DNA of 64,000 nt from assembly GCF_028475105.1 (NCBI RefSeq), contig NZ_CP116936.1, positions 186,001 through 250,000 of the forward strand, written 5' to 3'. The notes beneath the pieces were generated by a model. That model was not told the DNA's origin and searched no databases. It worked only from the letters and a program-made list of their open reading frames with translations. This document shows positions 35,673-45,237 of the stretch, one piece after another; position 1 is the first letter of the stretch; each line of letters begins with the position of its first letter. A program made the translations under genes and the position numbers. This stretch comes from Micromonospora sp. LH3U1. Lineage in GTDB: Bacteria; Actinomycetota; Actinomycetes; Mycobacteriales; Micromonosporaceae.

Positions 35673-36560
35673 ATGGCACAGGATTCCGGAACCCGGACCC
35701 TCATCTCCCATGCCCAGCTCAGTCGGGGGCGTGGCAGGGTCATCTACTGGACACTGCTGGTTGTCGTCGTGGCGGGGTTCACGCTCGTCTTCCTCGGACC
35801 GCTCTACTGGATGGTGACCGGCGCGCTCAAGTCCGGCCAGGAGATCGCGCAGACCCCACCGACGCTGTTCCCGAAGGACCCCCAGCCGCAGAACTACATC
35901 GACGCCTGGAACAACCTGGAGCTCGCCAAGCTGCTGTTCAACACGTTCTACTACGCGGTCGGCGCGGTGCTGTTCCAACTCGTCTTCGACGCTGCTGCCG
36001 CGTACTCCTTGTCCAAGCTTCGGCCGATCTTCGGCAACGTGATCCTCGCGATGATGCTGGGGACATTGATGATTCCGGCGATGGTCCTCATCGTCCCGCA
36101 GTACGTCACCGTGATCGACCTGCCGATCGTGCACATCAACCTGCTGGACTCGCCGTTCGCGATCTGGTTGCCCCTGGTGGCGAACGCATTCAACATCTTC
36201 CTGTTGAAGCGGTTCTTCGACTCGATTCCGGAGGAGTTGATGGCGGCCGCCCTGGTTGATGGGGCGACGTCGCTGCGCACGCTCTGGTCGATCATCCTGC
36301 CGATGTCCCGCCCGATCCTCGGCGTCGTCGCGATTCTGGCCATGACGGCAGTCTGGAAGGACTTCCTCTGGCCGAAGCTGGTCATGCCGTCGCCGGAGAC
36401 CCGGACGGTCAGCGTCGGCATCTACTCCTTCGCGGGCGGGACGCCCATGAACGTGGTGATCGCCGCGTCGGTCATTGCCGCGATTCCGACAGTTATCGTC
36501 TTCCTGATCTTCCAACGGAACATCATGTCCGGTCTGACCACGGGCAGCATCAAGGGATAA
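35673..36560 (+). CDS. Sugar ABC transporter permease (MalG type)
   Basis: About 295 residues. The EAA loop is EELMAAALVDGATSLRTLWSIILP and the last residues are QRNIMSGLTTGSIKG, the typical MalG-family ending. GGCGAGGA precedes ATG 35673. It forms the heterodimeric membrane channel with the preceding permease. Confidence 0.93.
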   Translation: MAQDSGTRTLISHAQLSRGRGRVIYWTLLVVVVAGFTLVFLGPLYWMVTGALKSGQEIAQTPPTLFPKDPQPQNYIDAWNNLELAKLLFNTFYYAVGAVLFQLVFDAAAAYSLSKLRPIFGNVILAMMLGTLMIPAMVLIVPQYVTVIDLPIVHINLLDSPFAIWLPLVANAFNIFLLKRFFDSIPEELMAAALVDGATSLRTLWSIILPMSRPILGVVAILAMTAVWKDFLWPKLVMPSPETRTVSVGIYSFAGGTPMNVVIAASVIAAIPTVIVFLIFQRNIMSGLTTGSIKG

Positions 36561-36656
36561 CCACCACCGCACCTTCCGCGGCGAACAACGACCGTTCGCC
36601 CGACACATCTAGGTCCGGCGAACCCGCCGACGTACTGACGCAGAAAGCAGGTGCTC

Positions 36657-38321
36657 GTGTCCACAGCTGACAGAAGTCCGTGGTGGCGTGGAGCCGTGAT
36701 CTACCAGGTGTATCCCCGGAGCTTCGCCGACGGTAACGGCGACGGCATCGGTGACATCGCCGGCATCCGGTCCCGGCTGAACCACCTGTCCGCGCTCGGC
36801 GTCGACGCGATCTGGTTCAGCCCCTGGTACCCGTCCCCGATGGCCGACGCGGGCTACGACGTCTCCGACTACCGCGACATCGACCCGGTCTTCGGCACCC
36901 TGACCGAAGTCGAGGCGCTGATCGCGGAGGCGCACGAGCTGGGCATCCGGGCCATCGTCGATGTGGTGCCCAACCACTGCTCCGACGCGCACCCCTGGTT
37001 CCAGGCCGCGCTCGCCGGCGGCCCCGGCGCGCCCGAACGGGACCTGTTCTGGTTCCGACCCGGCCGGGGTCCCAACGGCGACGAGCGACCCACCGACTGG
37101 ATCGGCGAGTTCGGCGGCGAGACCTGGACCCGCACCACCAACCCGGACGGCACCCCCGGCGACTGGTACCTGCACCTGTTCGCCCCCCAGCAGCCGGACT
37201 TCAACTGGGACCACCCCCGTGTGCGGGAGGAGTTCGAGGACGTCCTGCGGTTCTGGTTCGACCGGGGCGTGGACGGCATCCGGATCGACTCGGCCGGGCT
37301 CCTGGTCAAGGACGGGACGCTGCCCGAGGTCAGCGAGGGCCAACCGCACCCGTTCCACGACCTCGACGGCGTGCACGACATCTACCGGGGCTGGCGTCGG
37401 GTCGCCGACGAGTACGCCGACCGGGCGCTGATCGGTGAGGTGTGGCTGCCGGACCGGCAGCGGTTCGCCAACTACCTGCGTCCGGACGAGCTGCACGCCG
37501 CGTTCAACTTCGACTTCCTCGGCTGCGCCTGGGACGCCGCGGCGCTGCGGGAGAGCATCGACGGGACGCTGAGCGCGCACGCGCCGGTCAACGCGCCGGC
37601 CACCTGGGTGCTCTCGAACCACGACGTCACCCGGCACGTCACCCGCTACGGTCGTGCCGACACCCGGTTCAGTTTCGCCGCCAAACGCGAGGGGACCCCC
37701 ACCGACCTGGAGCTGGGCACCCGGCGGGCCCGGGCCGCCGCGCTGCTCTCGCTGTCGCTGCCCGGTGCCGCCTACGTCTATCAGGGCGAGGAACTGGGCC
37801 TCTACGAGGTCGAGGACATTCCGTACGCGCTGCGCCAGGACCCGATGTGGGAACGTTCCGGCCGCATCGACCCGGGTCGGGACGGGTGCCGCGTACCGCT
37901 GCCGTGGGCAGGTGACGAGCCGCCGTTCGAGTTCAGCCCCGACGGCGCCGCAGCGCCCTGGCTGCCTCAGCCGGCCGACTGGAAGGAACGGACGGCCCAC
38001 GCGCAGACCGGCGACTCGGCCTCGATGCTGGAGCTGTACCGGGCGGCGATCCGAGCCCGACGGGCCGAACCGGCGCTCGGTGACGGCCAACTGACCTGGC
38101 TGCCCGCCCCGGAAGGGGTGCTCGCGTTCAGCCGCGGCGGTGGCTTCAGCTGCCTGGTCAACCTCTCCGACACACCTGTTCCGCTGCCAGCCGCAGGGGA
38201 GTTGCTGCTGGCCAGCGGGCCACTCCACGAGGGGTTGCTGCCGTCCGACACGGCGGTCTGGCTGCGTACCGCCGAATTGGCGGACGGGCCGCGCGCGGCG
38301 GACGGACCCGGCCTGACCTGA
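36657..38321 (+). CDS. GH13 alpha-glucosidase
   Basis: About 554 residues, no signal peptide, so cytoplasmic. It starts WWRGAVIYQVYPRSFADGNGDGIGD. The catalytic residues are Asp211 (GIRIDSAG), Glu261 (LIGEVW) and Asp323 (SNHDV), counted from GTG 36657, which follows AAAGCAGG; GTG 36651 is an alternative. It would split imported alpha-gluco-oligosaccharides from the non-reducing end. It is the last gene of the transporter operon, 96 bp after the second permease. Confidence 0.92.
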   Translation: MSTADRSPWWRGAVIYQVYPRSFADGNGDGIGDIAGIRSRLNHLSALGVDAIWFSPWYPSPMADAGYDVSDYRDIDPVFGTLTEVEALIAEAHELGIRAIVDVVPNHCSDAHPWFQAALAGGPGAPERDLFWFRPGRGPNGDERPTDWIGEFGGETWTRTTNPDGTPGDWYLHLFAPQQPDFNWDHPRVREEFEDVLRFWFDRGVDGIRIDSAGLLVKDGTLPEVSEGQPHPFHDLDGVHDIYRGWRRVADEYADRALIGEVWLPDRQRFANYLRPDELHAAFNFDFLGCAWDAAALRESIDGTLSAHAPVNAPATWVLSNHDVTRHVTRYGRADTRFSFAAKREGTPTDLELGTRRARAAALLSLSLPGAAYVYQGEELGLYEVEDIPYALRQDPMWERSGRIDPGRDGCRVPLPWAGDEPPFEFSPDGAAAPWLPQPADWKERTAHAQTGDSASMLELYRAAIRARRAEPALGDGQLTWLPAPEGVLAFSRGGGFSCLVNLSDTPVPLPAAGELLLASGPLHEGLLPSDTAVWLRTAELADGPRAADGPGLT

Positions 38322-38332
38322 CTCTGATCGCC

Positions 38333-38368
38333 GTGGTGCCGGCGGCCCGTCCCGGTCGCCGGCACCAC
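38333..38368 (+). terminator. Hairpin between the GH13 gene and the first beta-helix enzyme gene
   Basis: GTGGTGCCGGCG pairs perfectly with CGCCGGCACCAC, 12-nt loop, 12 bp after the GH13 stop. No clear T-run follows; it may be a terminator or an mRNA stabiliser. Confidence 0.6.
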
Positions 38369-38458
38369 GCCACCAAGAAGGGAGAAACGAGGGGGACGCG
38401 CAACACCGCACCGACACGGGGGGATCTGGCCTGCCTGACGAAAGGGAGAGCGCAGCTC

Positions 38459-41356
38459 ATGGCCAACCACACCATCGGCACCCCGCACCACCTTCGACAC
38501 CCGACCCGGGCAGGGTTGGCCGCCATCGCCGCCACCCTGCTCGCCGCCACCTCGTTGACCGCCCTCGCGGTCACCGGCAGCGCCACCCCGGCCTCGGCGG
38601 CCGGGCTGTCCCCCTTCGACATCCCGGGGCGGGGTGCCACCGTCCCGTTCGTTGAGCAGGAGGCGGAGGAGACCGCCCACAACGGCACGAAGATCGGCCC
38701 GGACCGGCGCTACGGCACGCTGCCGTCCGAGGCGTCCGGCCGGGAGGCGGTCACCCTCGACGCCGTCGGTGAGTACGTCGAATTCACCCTTACCGCCCCG
38801 GCCAACGCGGTCACCTTCCGGTACAGCCTGCCGGACAGTCCGTCCGGGACCGGCCGGGACGCTGCCATCGACCTGCGGGCCAACGGGACACTGCTGAAGT
38901 CGGTCCCGGTGACATCCAGGTACGGCTGGTACTACGGCGGGTACCCGTTCAACAACAACCCCGGCGACACCAACCCGCACCACTTCTACGACGAGACCCG
39001 GGCGATGTTCGGCGGCACCCAGCCCGCCGGCACGAAGATCCGGTTCCAGGTGTCCTCGACCGCCCAGTCGCCCTCGTTCACCATCGACCTGGCGGACTTC
39101 GAGCTGGTCGCCCCGGCGATCACCAAGCCCACCGGTGTGCTCGACGTGGTCACCGACTTCGGGGCCGACCCGAGCGGCGCGACCGACTCGACCGCGAAGT
39201 TCCAGGCGGCGGTCGACGCCGGAAAGGCCCAGGGCAGGGCGGTCTGGATCCCGACCGGCACGTTCACCCTCTGGGATCACGTGGTCGTCGACGGGGTGAC
39301 CCTGCGCGGCGCCGGCCCCTGGTATTCGGTGCTCGGCGGCCGGCACCCCACCGAGCGGAACAGGTCCGTCGGCATCTACGGCAAGTACGTCCCCGGTGGC
39401 GGCTACACCGGCCCGGTCCGCTCGCACGAGGCGAACGGGCCGAGCCGCAACGTCACCCTGCGGGACTTCGCCATCATCGGTGACATCCGCGAGCGGATCG
39501 ACGACGACCAGGTCAACGCCCTGGGCGGGGCGATGACCAACTCGGTGGTCGACAACCTCTGGCTGGAGAACACCAAGGTCGGGGCGTGGATGGACGGCCC
39601 GATGGACAACTTCACCATCCGCAACAGCCGGATCCTGGACCAGACCGCGGACGGGGTGAACTTCCACACCGGCGTGACCAACTCGACGGTGACCAACACG
39701 TTCGTCCGCAACACCGGCGACGACGCGTTGGCGATGTGGGCGCAGAGCGTGCCGAACGTCAACAACTCCTTCACCCACAACACCATCGGCGTGACCCTGC
39801 TGGCGAACCACCTGGTCAGCTACGGCGGTCGGGACATCAAGATCACCGACAACGTGACGGCCGACTCGCTGACCAACGGCGGCGGCATCCACGTCGCGAA
39901 CCGCTACCCGGGCGTGCAGGGCGCCACCGGAGTCCAGGGCACCTGGACGATCGCCCGGAACACGTTGATCCGTAACGGCAACTCGGACTACAACTGGAAC
40001 TTCGGCGTTGGCGCGATCTGGTTCTCCGCACTCAACGAGGCGTTCCAGAACCCCACCATCAACATCACCGACACCGACATCCTGGACAGCTCGTACGCGG
40101 CGCTGCACTGGATCGAGGGCCAGACCAACGGGATCAACCTCAACAACGTGCGGATCGACGGCGCCGGCACGTACGCGCTCCAGGTGCAGGCACCCAGCCA
40201 GGTGTCGTTCACCAACGTGCGGGCCACCAACATCGCGCAGAGCAACCCGATCCACAACTGCGTCGGCGGTGGCTTCCAGATCACCCAGGGCGCCGGCAAC
40301 TCCGGCTGGTACGCCCCGACCCCGTACTGCGGCCCGTGGCCGGACCCGCAGTGGGGCGGCGGACCCACCTCGCCGCCACCCACCTCGCCGCCTCCGACCA
40401 CCCCACCACCCACCACCCCGCCCCCGACCACTCCGCCACCCACCAGCGGAAACCTGGCATTGAACCGGTCGACGACGGCGACCAGCACCAACCAGAGCTA
40501 CACGGCGGCGAACGCGGTGGACGGCAACGCGGCCAGCTACTGGGAGAGCGCCAACAACGCCTTCCCGCAGTCGGTCACCATCGACCTGGGCGCGGCCCGG
40601 TCGGTCGACCGGGTGGTGCTCAAGCTGCCCGCCGGCTGGGGGAGCCGTACCCAGACACTGTCGGTGCTCGGCTCCACCGACGGATCGTCGTACGCCACGT
40701 TGGCGGCGTCCGCCGGTCGGGTCTTCGACCCCGGCACGGGCAACGCCGTGTCGATCGGGCTGCCCTCCGGTGACCGCCGCTACATCCGGGTGACCGTGTC
40801 CGGCAACACCGGGTGGCCGGCCGCCCAACTGTCCGAGGTCGAGGTGTACGGCGGCACGCCCACCACGCCACCGCCCACCACGCCACCTCCGACCACCCCA
40901 CCTCCGACCACCCCACCGCCGACCACGCCGCCCCCCAGCGGCAACCTGGCGGCCGGTCGGTCGGTCACCGAGAGCAGCCACTCCGACGTGTACGCCGCCG
41001 CCAACACGGTGGACGGCAACCCGAACACCTACTGGGAGAGCGCCAACAACGCGTTCCCGCAGTCGCTGACTGTGGACCTGGGTGCCAACCGGTCGGTGTC
41101 CCGGGTCGTCCTGAAACTCCCACCGTCATCGGCCTGGCAGACACGCACGCAGACGCTGTCGGTGCTCGGCTCCACCAACGGCTCGACGTTCGCCACCCTG
41201 AAGGCGTCCGCCGGCTACACCTTCAACCCGGCCAGCGGCAACACGGTCACCGTGACCTTCACGGAGACCAGCGAGCGGTACCTGCGGCTGACCATCACCG
41301 GCAACAGCGGCTGGCCAGCCGGTCAGCTCAGCGAGTTCGAGGTCTATTCCAGCTAG
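38459..41356 (+). CDS. Secreted beta-helix glycoside hydrolase, GH87-like, with two C-terminal discoidin domains
   Basis: About 965 residues. A signal peptide ends near ATPASAAG. Order: a CBM-like module (VPFVEQEAEETAHNGTKIG, about 30-220), a right-handed beta-helix (from TDFGADPSGATDSTAKFQAA to about 640) with DQTADGVNFHTGVTNS and NTGDDALAMW, a Pro-Thr linker, discoidin/CBM32 domain 1, a second Pro-Thr linker, and discoidin domain 2. The tandem acidic pair in GDDALAMW resembles the acidic residues of GH87 alpha-1,3-glucanases and mycodextranases. It is probably an extracellular alpha-glucanase feeding the neighbouring importer and GH13. GH87 assignment is by module order and motif only. Confidence 0.8.
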   Translation: MANHTIGTPHHLRHPTRAGLAAIAATLLAATSLTALAVTGSATPASAAGLSPFDIPGRGATVPFVEQEAEETAHNGTKIGPDRRYGTLPSEASGREAVTLDAVGEYVEFTLTAPANAVTFRYSLPDSPSGTGRDAAIDLRANGTLLKSVPVTSRYGWYYGGYPFNNNPGDTNPHHFYDETRAMFGGTQPAGTKIRFQVSSTAQSPSFTIDLADFELVAPAITKPTGVLDVVTDFGADPSGATDSTAKFQAAVDAGKAQGRAVWIPTGTFTLWDHVVVDGVTLRGAGPWYSVLGGRHPTERNRSVGIYGKYVPGGGYTGPVRSHEANGPSRNVTLRDFAIIGDIRERIDDDQVNALGGAMTNSVVDNLWLENTKVGAWMDGPMDNFTIRNSRILDQTADGVNFHTGVTNSTVTNTFVRNTGDDALAMWAQSVPNVNNSFTHNTIGVTLLANHLVSYGGRDIKITDNVTADSLTNGGGIHVANRYPGVQGATGVQGTWTIARNTLIRNGNSDYNWNFGVGAIWFSALNEAFQNPTINITDTDILDSSYAALHWIEGQTNGINLNNVRIDGAGTYALQVQAPSQVSFTNVRATNIAQSNPIHNCVGGGFQITQGAGNSGWYAPTPYCGPWPDPQWGGGPTSPPPTSPPPTTPPPTTPPPTTPPPTSGNLALNRSTTATSTNQSYTAANAVDGNAASYWESANNAFPQSVTIDLGAARSVDRVVLKLPAGWGSRTQTLSVLGSTDGSSYATLAASAGRVFDPGTGNAVSIGLPSGDRRYIRVTVSGNTGWPAAQLSEVEVYGGTPTTPPPTTPPPTTPPPTTPPPTTPPPSGNLAAGRSVTESSHSDVYAAANTVDGNPNTYWESANNAFPQSLTVDLGANRSVSRVVLKLPPSSAWQTRTQTLSVLGSTNGSTFATLKASAGYTFNPASGNTVTVTFTETSERYLRLTITGNSGWPAGQLSEFEVYSS

Positions 41357-41360
41357 GCCG

Positions 41361-41393
41361 GGGTGCCCCCACCCGCCCAGGGCGGGGGCACCC
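41361..41393 (+). terminator. Terminator after the first beta-helix gene
   Basis: GGGTGCCCCC pairs with GGGGGCACCC around a 13-nt loop, 4 bp past the stop codon. About 150 bp of apparently non-coding leader follow before the next gene. Confidence 0.7.
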
Positions 41394-41543
41394 TCCGGAC
41401 GGTTCGGCGCAACGCAGCCCCGGTCGTCCGACCCGTCCCCAACCCGCACCGTCCCCCACCTGTCGCGGAACGACGGGCGTACCCCTGCACCCGTCGCCGG
41501 GCAACGCACCCACACCCACCCCCGAAAGAGGTGTAGCGACCCC

Positions 41544-44500
41544 ATGTCCAGAAACGGCACCAGACGAGGCACGCCGCCGACCGGCGCGCCCAATTCCGTC
41601 CCCCGCACGGGCCACCGACGGCTGCTCGCCAGCGTGCTCGCCGGGGTGCTCCTCGTCACCGCCCCGGTCGTCACCCCCACGGCCAGCGCCGCACCGGCGG
41701 TCGACGCGTCCAAGGCCGCAGCCCGCGCGGCCCTGCTCGCCGGGCTCTCCGCCACCATGACCGCCAGCAGCTACAACCAGAACTACGTGGCGAGCAACGC
41801 CAACGACGGCAACGCCGACACCTACTGGGAGAGCGCCAACAACGCGTTCCCGCAGTGGATCCAGGCCGACCTGGGCGCCACGGTCAACGCCGACCGGGTG
41901 GTGCTCAAACTGCCGCCGGCATCGGCGTGGCAGACCCGTACCCAGACTCTGTCGGTGCTCGGCTCGACCAACGGCTCGTCCTTCACCACCCTGAGCGCGT
42001 CCGCCGGCTACACCTTCAACCCGGCCACCGGTAACACCGCGACCGTCAGCTTCACCGCCGCGAGCACCCGCTACGTACGGGTGCAGGTCACCGGCAACAG
42101 CGGCTGGCCGGCCGCGCAGTTCTCCGAGGTCGAGGTCTACGGCGCCGCCGGCAGCCCCGACACCCAGGCTCCCAGCGTCCCCGGCAACCTGGCGTACACC
42201 CAGCCGGCCAGTGGGCAGATCCGGCTCACCTGGTCGGCGTCCACGGACAACGTCGGGGTGACCGGGTACGACGTCTACGCGGGCGGCGCGTTGCGCGGCA
42301 GCGTCAACGGCTCGACGCTCACGTACACCGACAGCCAGCCCGACAGCGCCACGGTCTCCTACTACGTCCGGGCCAAGGACGCGGCCGGCAACCAGTCGGC
42401 CAACAGCAACACCGTGACCCGGACCGGCACCGGCAACCCGCCGGTGGGCACCAACCTGGCGATCGGCAAGCCGATCACCGCCTCCGGGTACGTGCACACG
42501 TTCGTGGCCACCAACGCCAACGACAACAACGTGGCCACCTACTGGGAGGGCAACGGGAACCCGAGCACGCTGACCGTTCAGCTCGGTGCGAACGCCAGCC
42601 TCAGCCAGATCGTGGTGAAGCTGAACCCGGACTCAGCCTGGGGTGCGCGTACGCAGAACATCACAGTGCTCGGCCGGGACCAGGGTTCCTCGACCTTCAC
42701 GACCCTGGTTGGCGCCGCCAACTACAGCTTCAACCCGGGCAGCGGCAACACGGTGACCATTCCGGTCTCCGGTGCGGCGGCCGACGTGCGGCTCTCGATC
42801 GCCTCGAACACCGGCGCTCCGGCTGGGCAGGTGGCCGAGTTCCAGGTCATCGGCACCCCGGCGCCGAACCCGGACCTGACCGTCACCGGCATGTCGTTCA
42901 GCCCGTCCGCGCCGGTGGAGACCAGCACCATCACGCTCTCGGCCACCGTGCGCAACGCGGGCTCGGCGGCGTCCGGTGCCACAAACGTCAACTTCTACCT
43001 GGGCTCCACCCGGGTCGGCACCGCGTCGGTCGGCGGCCTCGCGGCCGGCGCCTCGACCACGGTCAGCGCCAGCATCGGCACGCGTGACTCGGGCAGCTAC
43101 CCGCTCAGCGCGAAGGTCGACGAGTCGAACACCGTCGTCGAGCAGGACGACACCAACAACAGCTACACCAACCCCAGCCCGCTGGTGGTCAGTGCGGTCG
43201 CCAGCTCCGACCTGGTCGCCTCGGCGGTCGCCTGGTCACCGGGCAATCCGTCGGCCGGCAACACGGTCACCTTCTCGGTGTCGGTCCGCAACGCCGGCAA
43301 CCAGGCGTCCGCGTCCGGCTCGCACGGCATCACCCTGACCGTGCTCAACGAGTCCGGCAGCGTGGTCCGTACGTTGACCGGCTCGTACTCCGGCGTGATC
43401 AACGCCGGCGCGACGGTCGGCCCGATCAGCCTGGGCACCTGGACCGCCGCGAACGGCAAGTACACCGTCCGGGTGGTGCTCGCCGTCGACGGCAACGAGT
43501 TGCCGGTCAAGCAGGCCAACAACACCAGTGACCGTCCGCTCTTCGTGGGGCGCGGCGCCAACCTCGGCTACGACATGTACGAGGCCGAGGACGGCACCAC
43601 CGGCGGTGGCGCGGGGCAGGTCGGGCCGAACCGGGACATCGGTAACCTCGGTGGTGAGGCGTCCGGTCGTCGGGCGGTGACCCTGAACAGCACCGGCTCG
43701 TACGTCGAGTGGACCACCCGGGCGGCGACCAACACCCTGGTCACCCGCTTCTCCATCCCCGACGCGCCGGGCGGCGGAGGCATCGACTCGACGTTGAACA
43801 TCTACGTCAACGGCACCCTGCACAAGCCGATCAACCTGACCTCCAAGCACATCTGGCTCTACGGTGCCGAGGCCGGCCCGAGTGACTCGCCGAGTGCCGG
43901 CCCGCCTCGCCACCTGTACGACGAGGCGAACGTGATGCTGAACTCGACCATCCCGGCGGGCAGCACGATCCGTCTGCAGAAGGACCCGGCCAACACCACC
44001 ACGTACGCGATCGACTTCGTCAACCTGGAGTTGGTCGCACCACGGGCCAACCCGGACCCGGCCCGGTACCGGGTGCCGACCGGCTTCAGCCACCAGGACG
44101 TCCAGAACGCGCTGGACGCGGTTCGGATGGACACCACCGGCAACCTGATCGGTGTCTACCTGCCGGCCGGCACGTACGAGACCGCGCAGAAGCTCCAGGT
44201 GTACGGCAAGCCGATCACGGTCGTCGGCGCGGGCATGTGGTACACCCGCTTCCAGACGCCGACCAACCAGCAGAACACCGACGCGGGCTTCCGGGTGGAG
44301 TCCTCGGCCAGCGGGTCGACCTTCTCGCACCTCGCCTTCTTCGGCAACTACACCAACCGCATCGACGGGCCGGGCAAGGTCTGGGGTGAGCTGAAGGACG
44401 TCGACAACATGACCCTGGACAGCGTCTGGGTCGAGCACACCGTCTGCGCGTACTGGGGGGTGAGCGTCAGCGGGCTGACCATCCGCAACAGCCGCTTCCG

Positions 44501-45236
44501 GAACACCTTCGCTGATGGCGTGAACCTGACCAACGGCAGCACCAACAACCTGGTCACCAACACCGAGGGGCGGTCGAACGGCGATGACGCGTTCGCCCTC
44601 TTCTCGGCCACCGACCAGGGTGCGTCGACCGGCAACAACGGCAACGTGTTCGAGAACCTCTCGGCCACGCTGACCTGGCGGGCGGCAGGGCTGGCGGTTT
44701 ACGGCGGTTACAACAACATCTTCCGCAACCTGTACATCGCGGACATGTTGACGTACTCGGGTATCACCATCAGCTCGCTGGACTTCGGCTATCCGTTCAT
44801 CGGGTTCGGCGCCAGCCCACCGACCCAGTTCCAGAACATCTCGCTGATCCGGGCGGGTGGGCATTTCTGGGGCTCCCAGACATTCCCCGCGATCTGGGTC
44901 TTCTCCGCCTCGAAGGAGTTCCGCGGCATCCGGGTGTCCGACGTGGACATCGTCGACCCGACGTACACCGGAATCATGTTCCAGACCAAGTACAACGGGT
45001 CGCAGCCGGAGAACCCGATCACCGACACGGTCTTCACCAACGTCTCGATCAGCGGCGTCCGTAAGAGCGGTGACGCGTTCGACGCGAAGTCCGGGTACGC
45101 GGTCTGGGCCAACGAGATGCCGGAACCCGGTCAGGGCCCGGCGGTCGGCTCAGTAACTTTCAACAACCTGCAGCTGACCAACAACTACCAGGACATCCGC
45201 AACACCACGACGACCTTCACCATCAACCGCAACTGA
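41544..45236 (+). CDS. Secreted multi-domain GH87-like beta-helix protein with N-terminal discoidin, FN3 and CARDB modules
   Basis: 1230 residues, ATG 41544, signal peptide ending in TASAAPA. Order: discoidin/CBM32 (about 68-200), fibronectin type III (210-290), a second discoidin-like domain (300-440), two CARDB domains (from PDLTVTGMSFSPSAPVE; about 445-670), a CBM-like module (EAEDGTTGGGAGQVG) and a C-terminal right-handed beta-helix with FADGVNLTNGSTNN and SNGDDAFALF. Module order is the reverse of its neighbour, but the CBM plus helix cores are homologous. The protein would bind and cut an insoluble glucan outside the cell. Catalysis is inferred from the shared GDD motif. Confidence 0.82.
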   Translation: MSRNGTRRGTPPTGAPNSVPRTGHRRLLASVLAGVLLVTAPVVTPTASAAPAVDASKAAARAALLAGLSATMTASSYNQNYVASNANDGNADTYWESANNAFPQWIQADLGATVNADRVVLKLPPASAWQTRTQTLSVLGSTNGSSFTTLSASAGYTFNPATGNTATVSFTAASTRYVRVQVTGNSGWPAAQFSEVEVYGAAGSPDTQAPSVPGNLAYTQPASGQIRLTWSASTDNVGVTGYDVYAGGALRGSVNGSTLTYTDSQPDSATVSYYVRAKDAAGNQSANSNTVTRTGTGNPPVGTNLAIGKPITASGYVHTFVATNANDNNVATYWEGNGNPSTLTVQLGANASLSQIVVKLNPDSAWGARTQNITVLGRDQGSSTFTTLVGAANYSFNPGSGNTVTIPVSGAAADVRLSIASNTGAPAGQVAEFQVIGTPAPNPDLTVTGMSFSPSAPVETSTITLSATVRNAGSAASGATNVNFYLGSTRVGTASVGGLAAGASTTVSASIGTRDSGSYPLSAKVDESNTVVEQDDTNNSYTNPSPLVVSAVASSDLVASAVAWSPGNPSAGNTVTFSVSVRNAGNQASASGSHGITLTVLNESGSVVRTLTGSYSGVINAGATVGPISLGTWTAANGKYTVRVVLAVDGNELPVKQANNTSDRPLFVGRGANLGYDMYEAEDGTTGGGAGQVGPNRDIGNLGGEASGRRAVTLNSTGSYVEWTTRAATNTLVTRFSIPDAPGGGGIDSTLNIYVNGTLHKPINLTSKHIWLYGAEAGPSDSPSAGPPRHLYDEANVMLNSTIPAGSTIRLQKDPANTTTYAIDFVNLELVAPRANPDPARYRVPTGFSHQDVQNALDAVRMDTTGNLIGVYLPAGTYETAQKLQVYGKPITVVGAGMWYTRFQTPTNQQNTDAGFRVESSASGSTFSHLAFFGNYTNRIDGPGKVWGELKDVDNMTLDSVWVEHTVCAYWGVSVSGLTIRNSRFRNTFADGVNLTNGSTNNLVTNTEGRSNGDDAFALFSATDQGASTGNNGNVFENLSATLTWRAAGLAVYGGYNNIFRNLYIADMLTYSGITISSLDFGYPFIGFGASPPTQFQNISLIRAGGHFWGSQTFPAIWVFSASKEFRGIRVSDVDIVDPTYTGIMFQTKYNGSQPENPITDTVFTNVSISGVRKSGDAFDAKSGYAVWANEMPEPGQGPAVGSVTFNNLQLTNNYQDIRNTTTTFTINRN

Positions 45237-45237
45237 T

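Noticed and set aside
37967..40981. 1004-residue open frame on the minus strand
   Set aside because: It is opposite the GH13 and beta-helix genes. Its low-complexity Arg/Gly/Val composition follows from high-GC codons of the real genes.
43236..44864. 542-residue minus-strand frame inside the second beta-helix gene
   Set aside because: Antisense shadow; no ribosome binding site or recognisable product.
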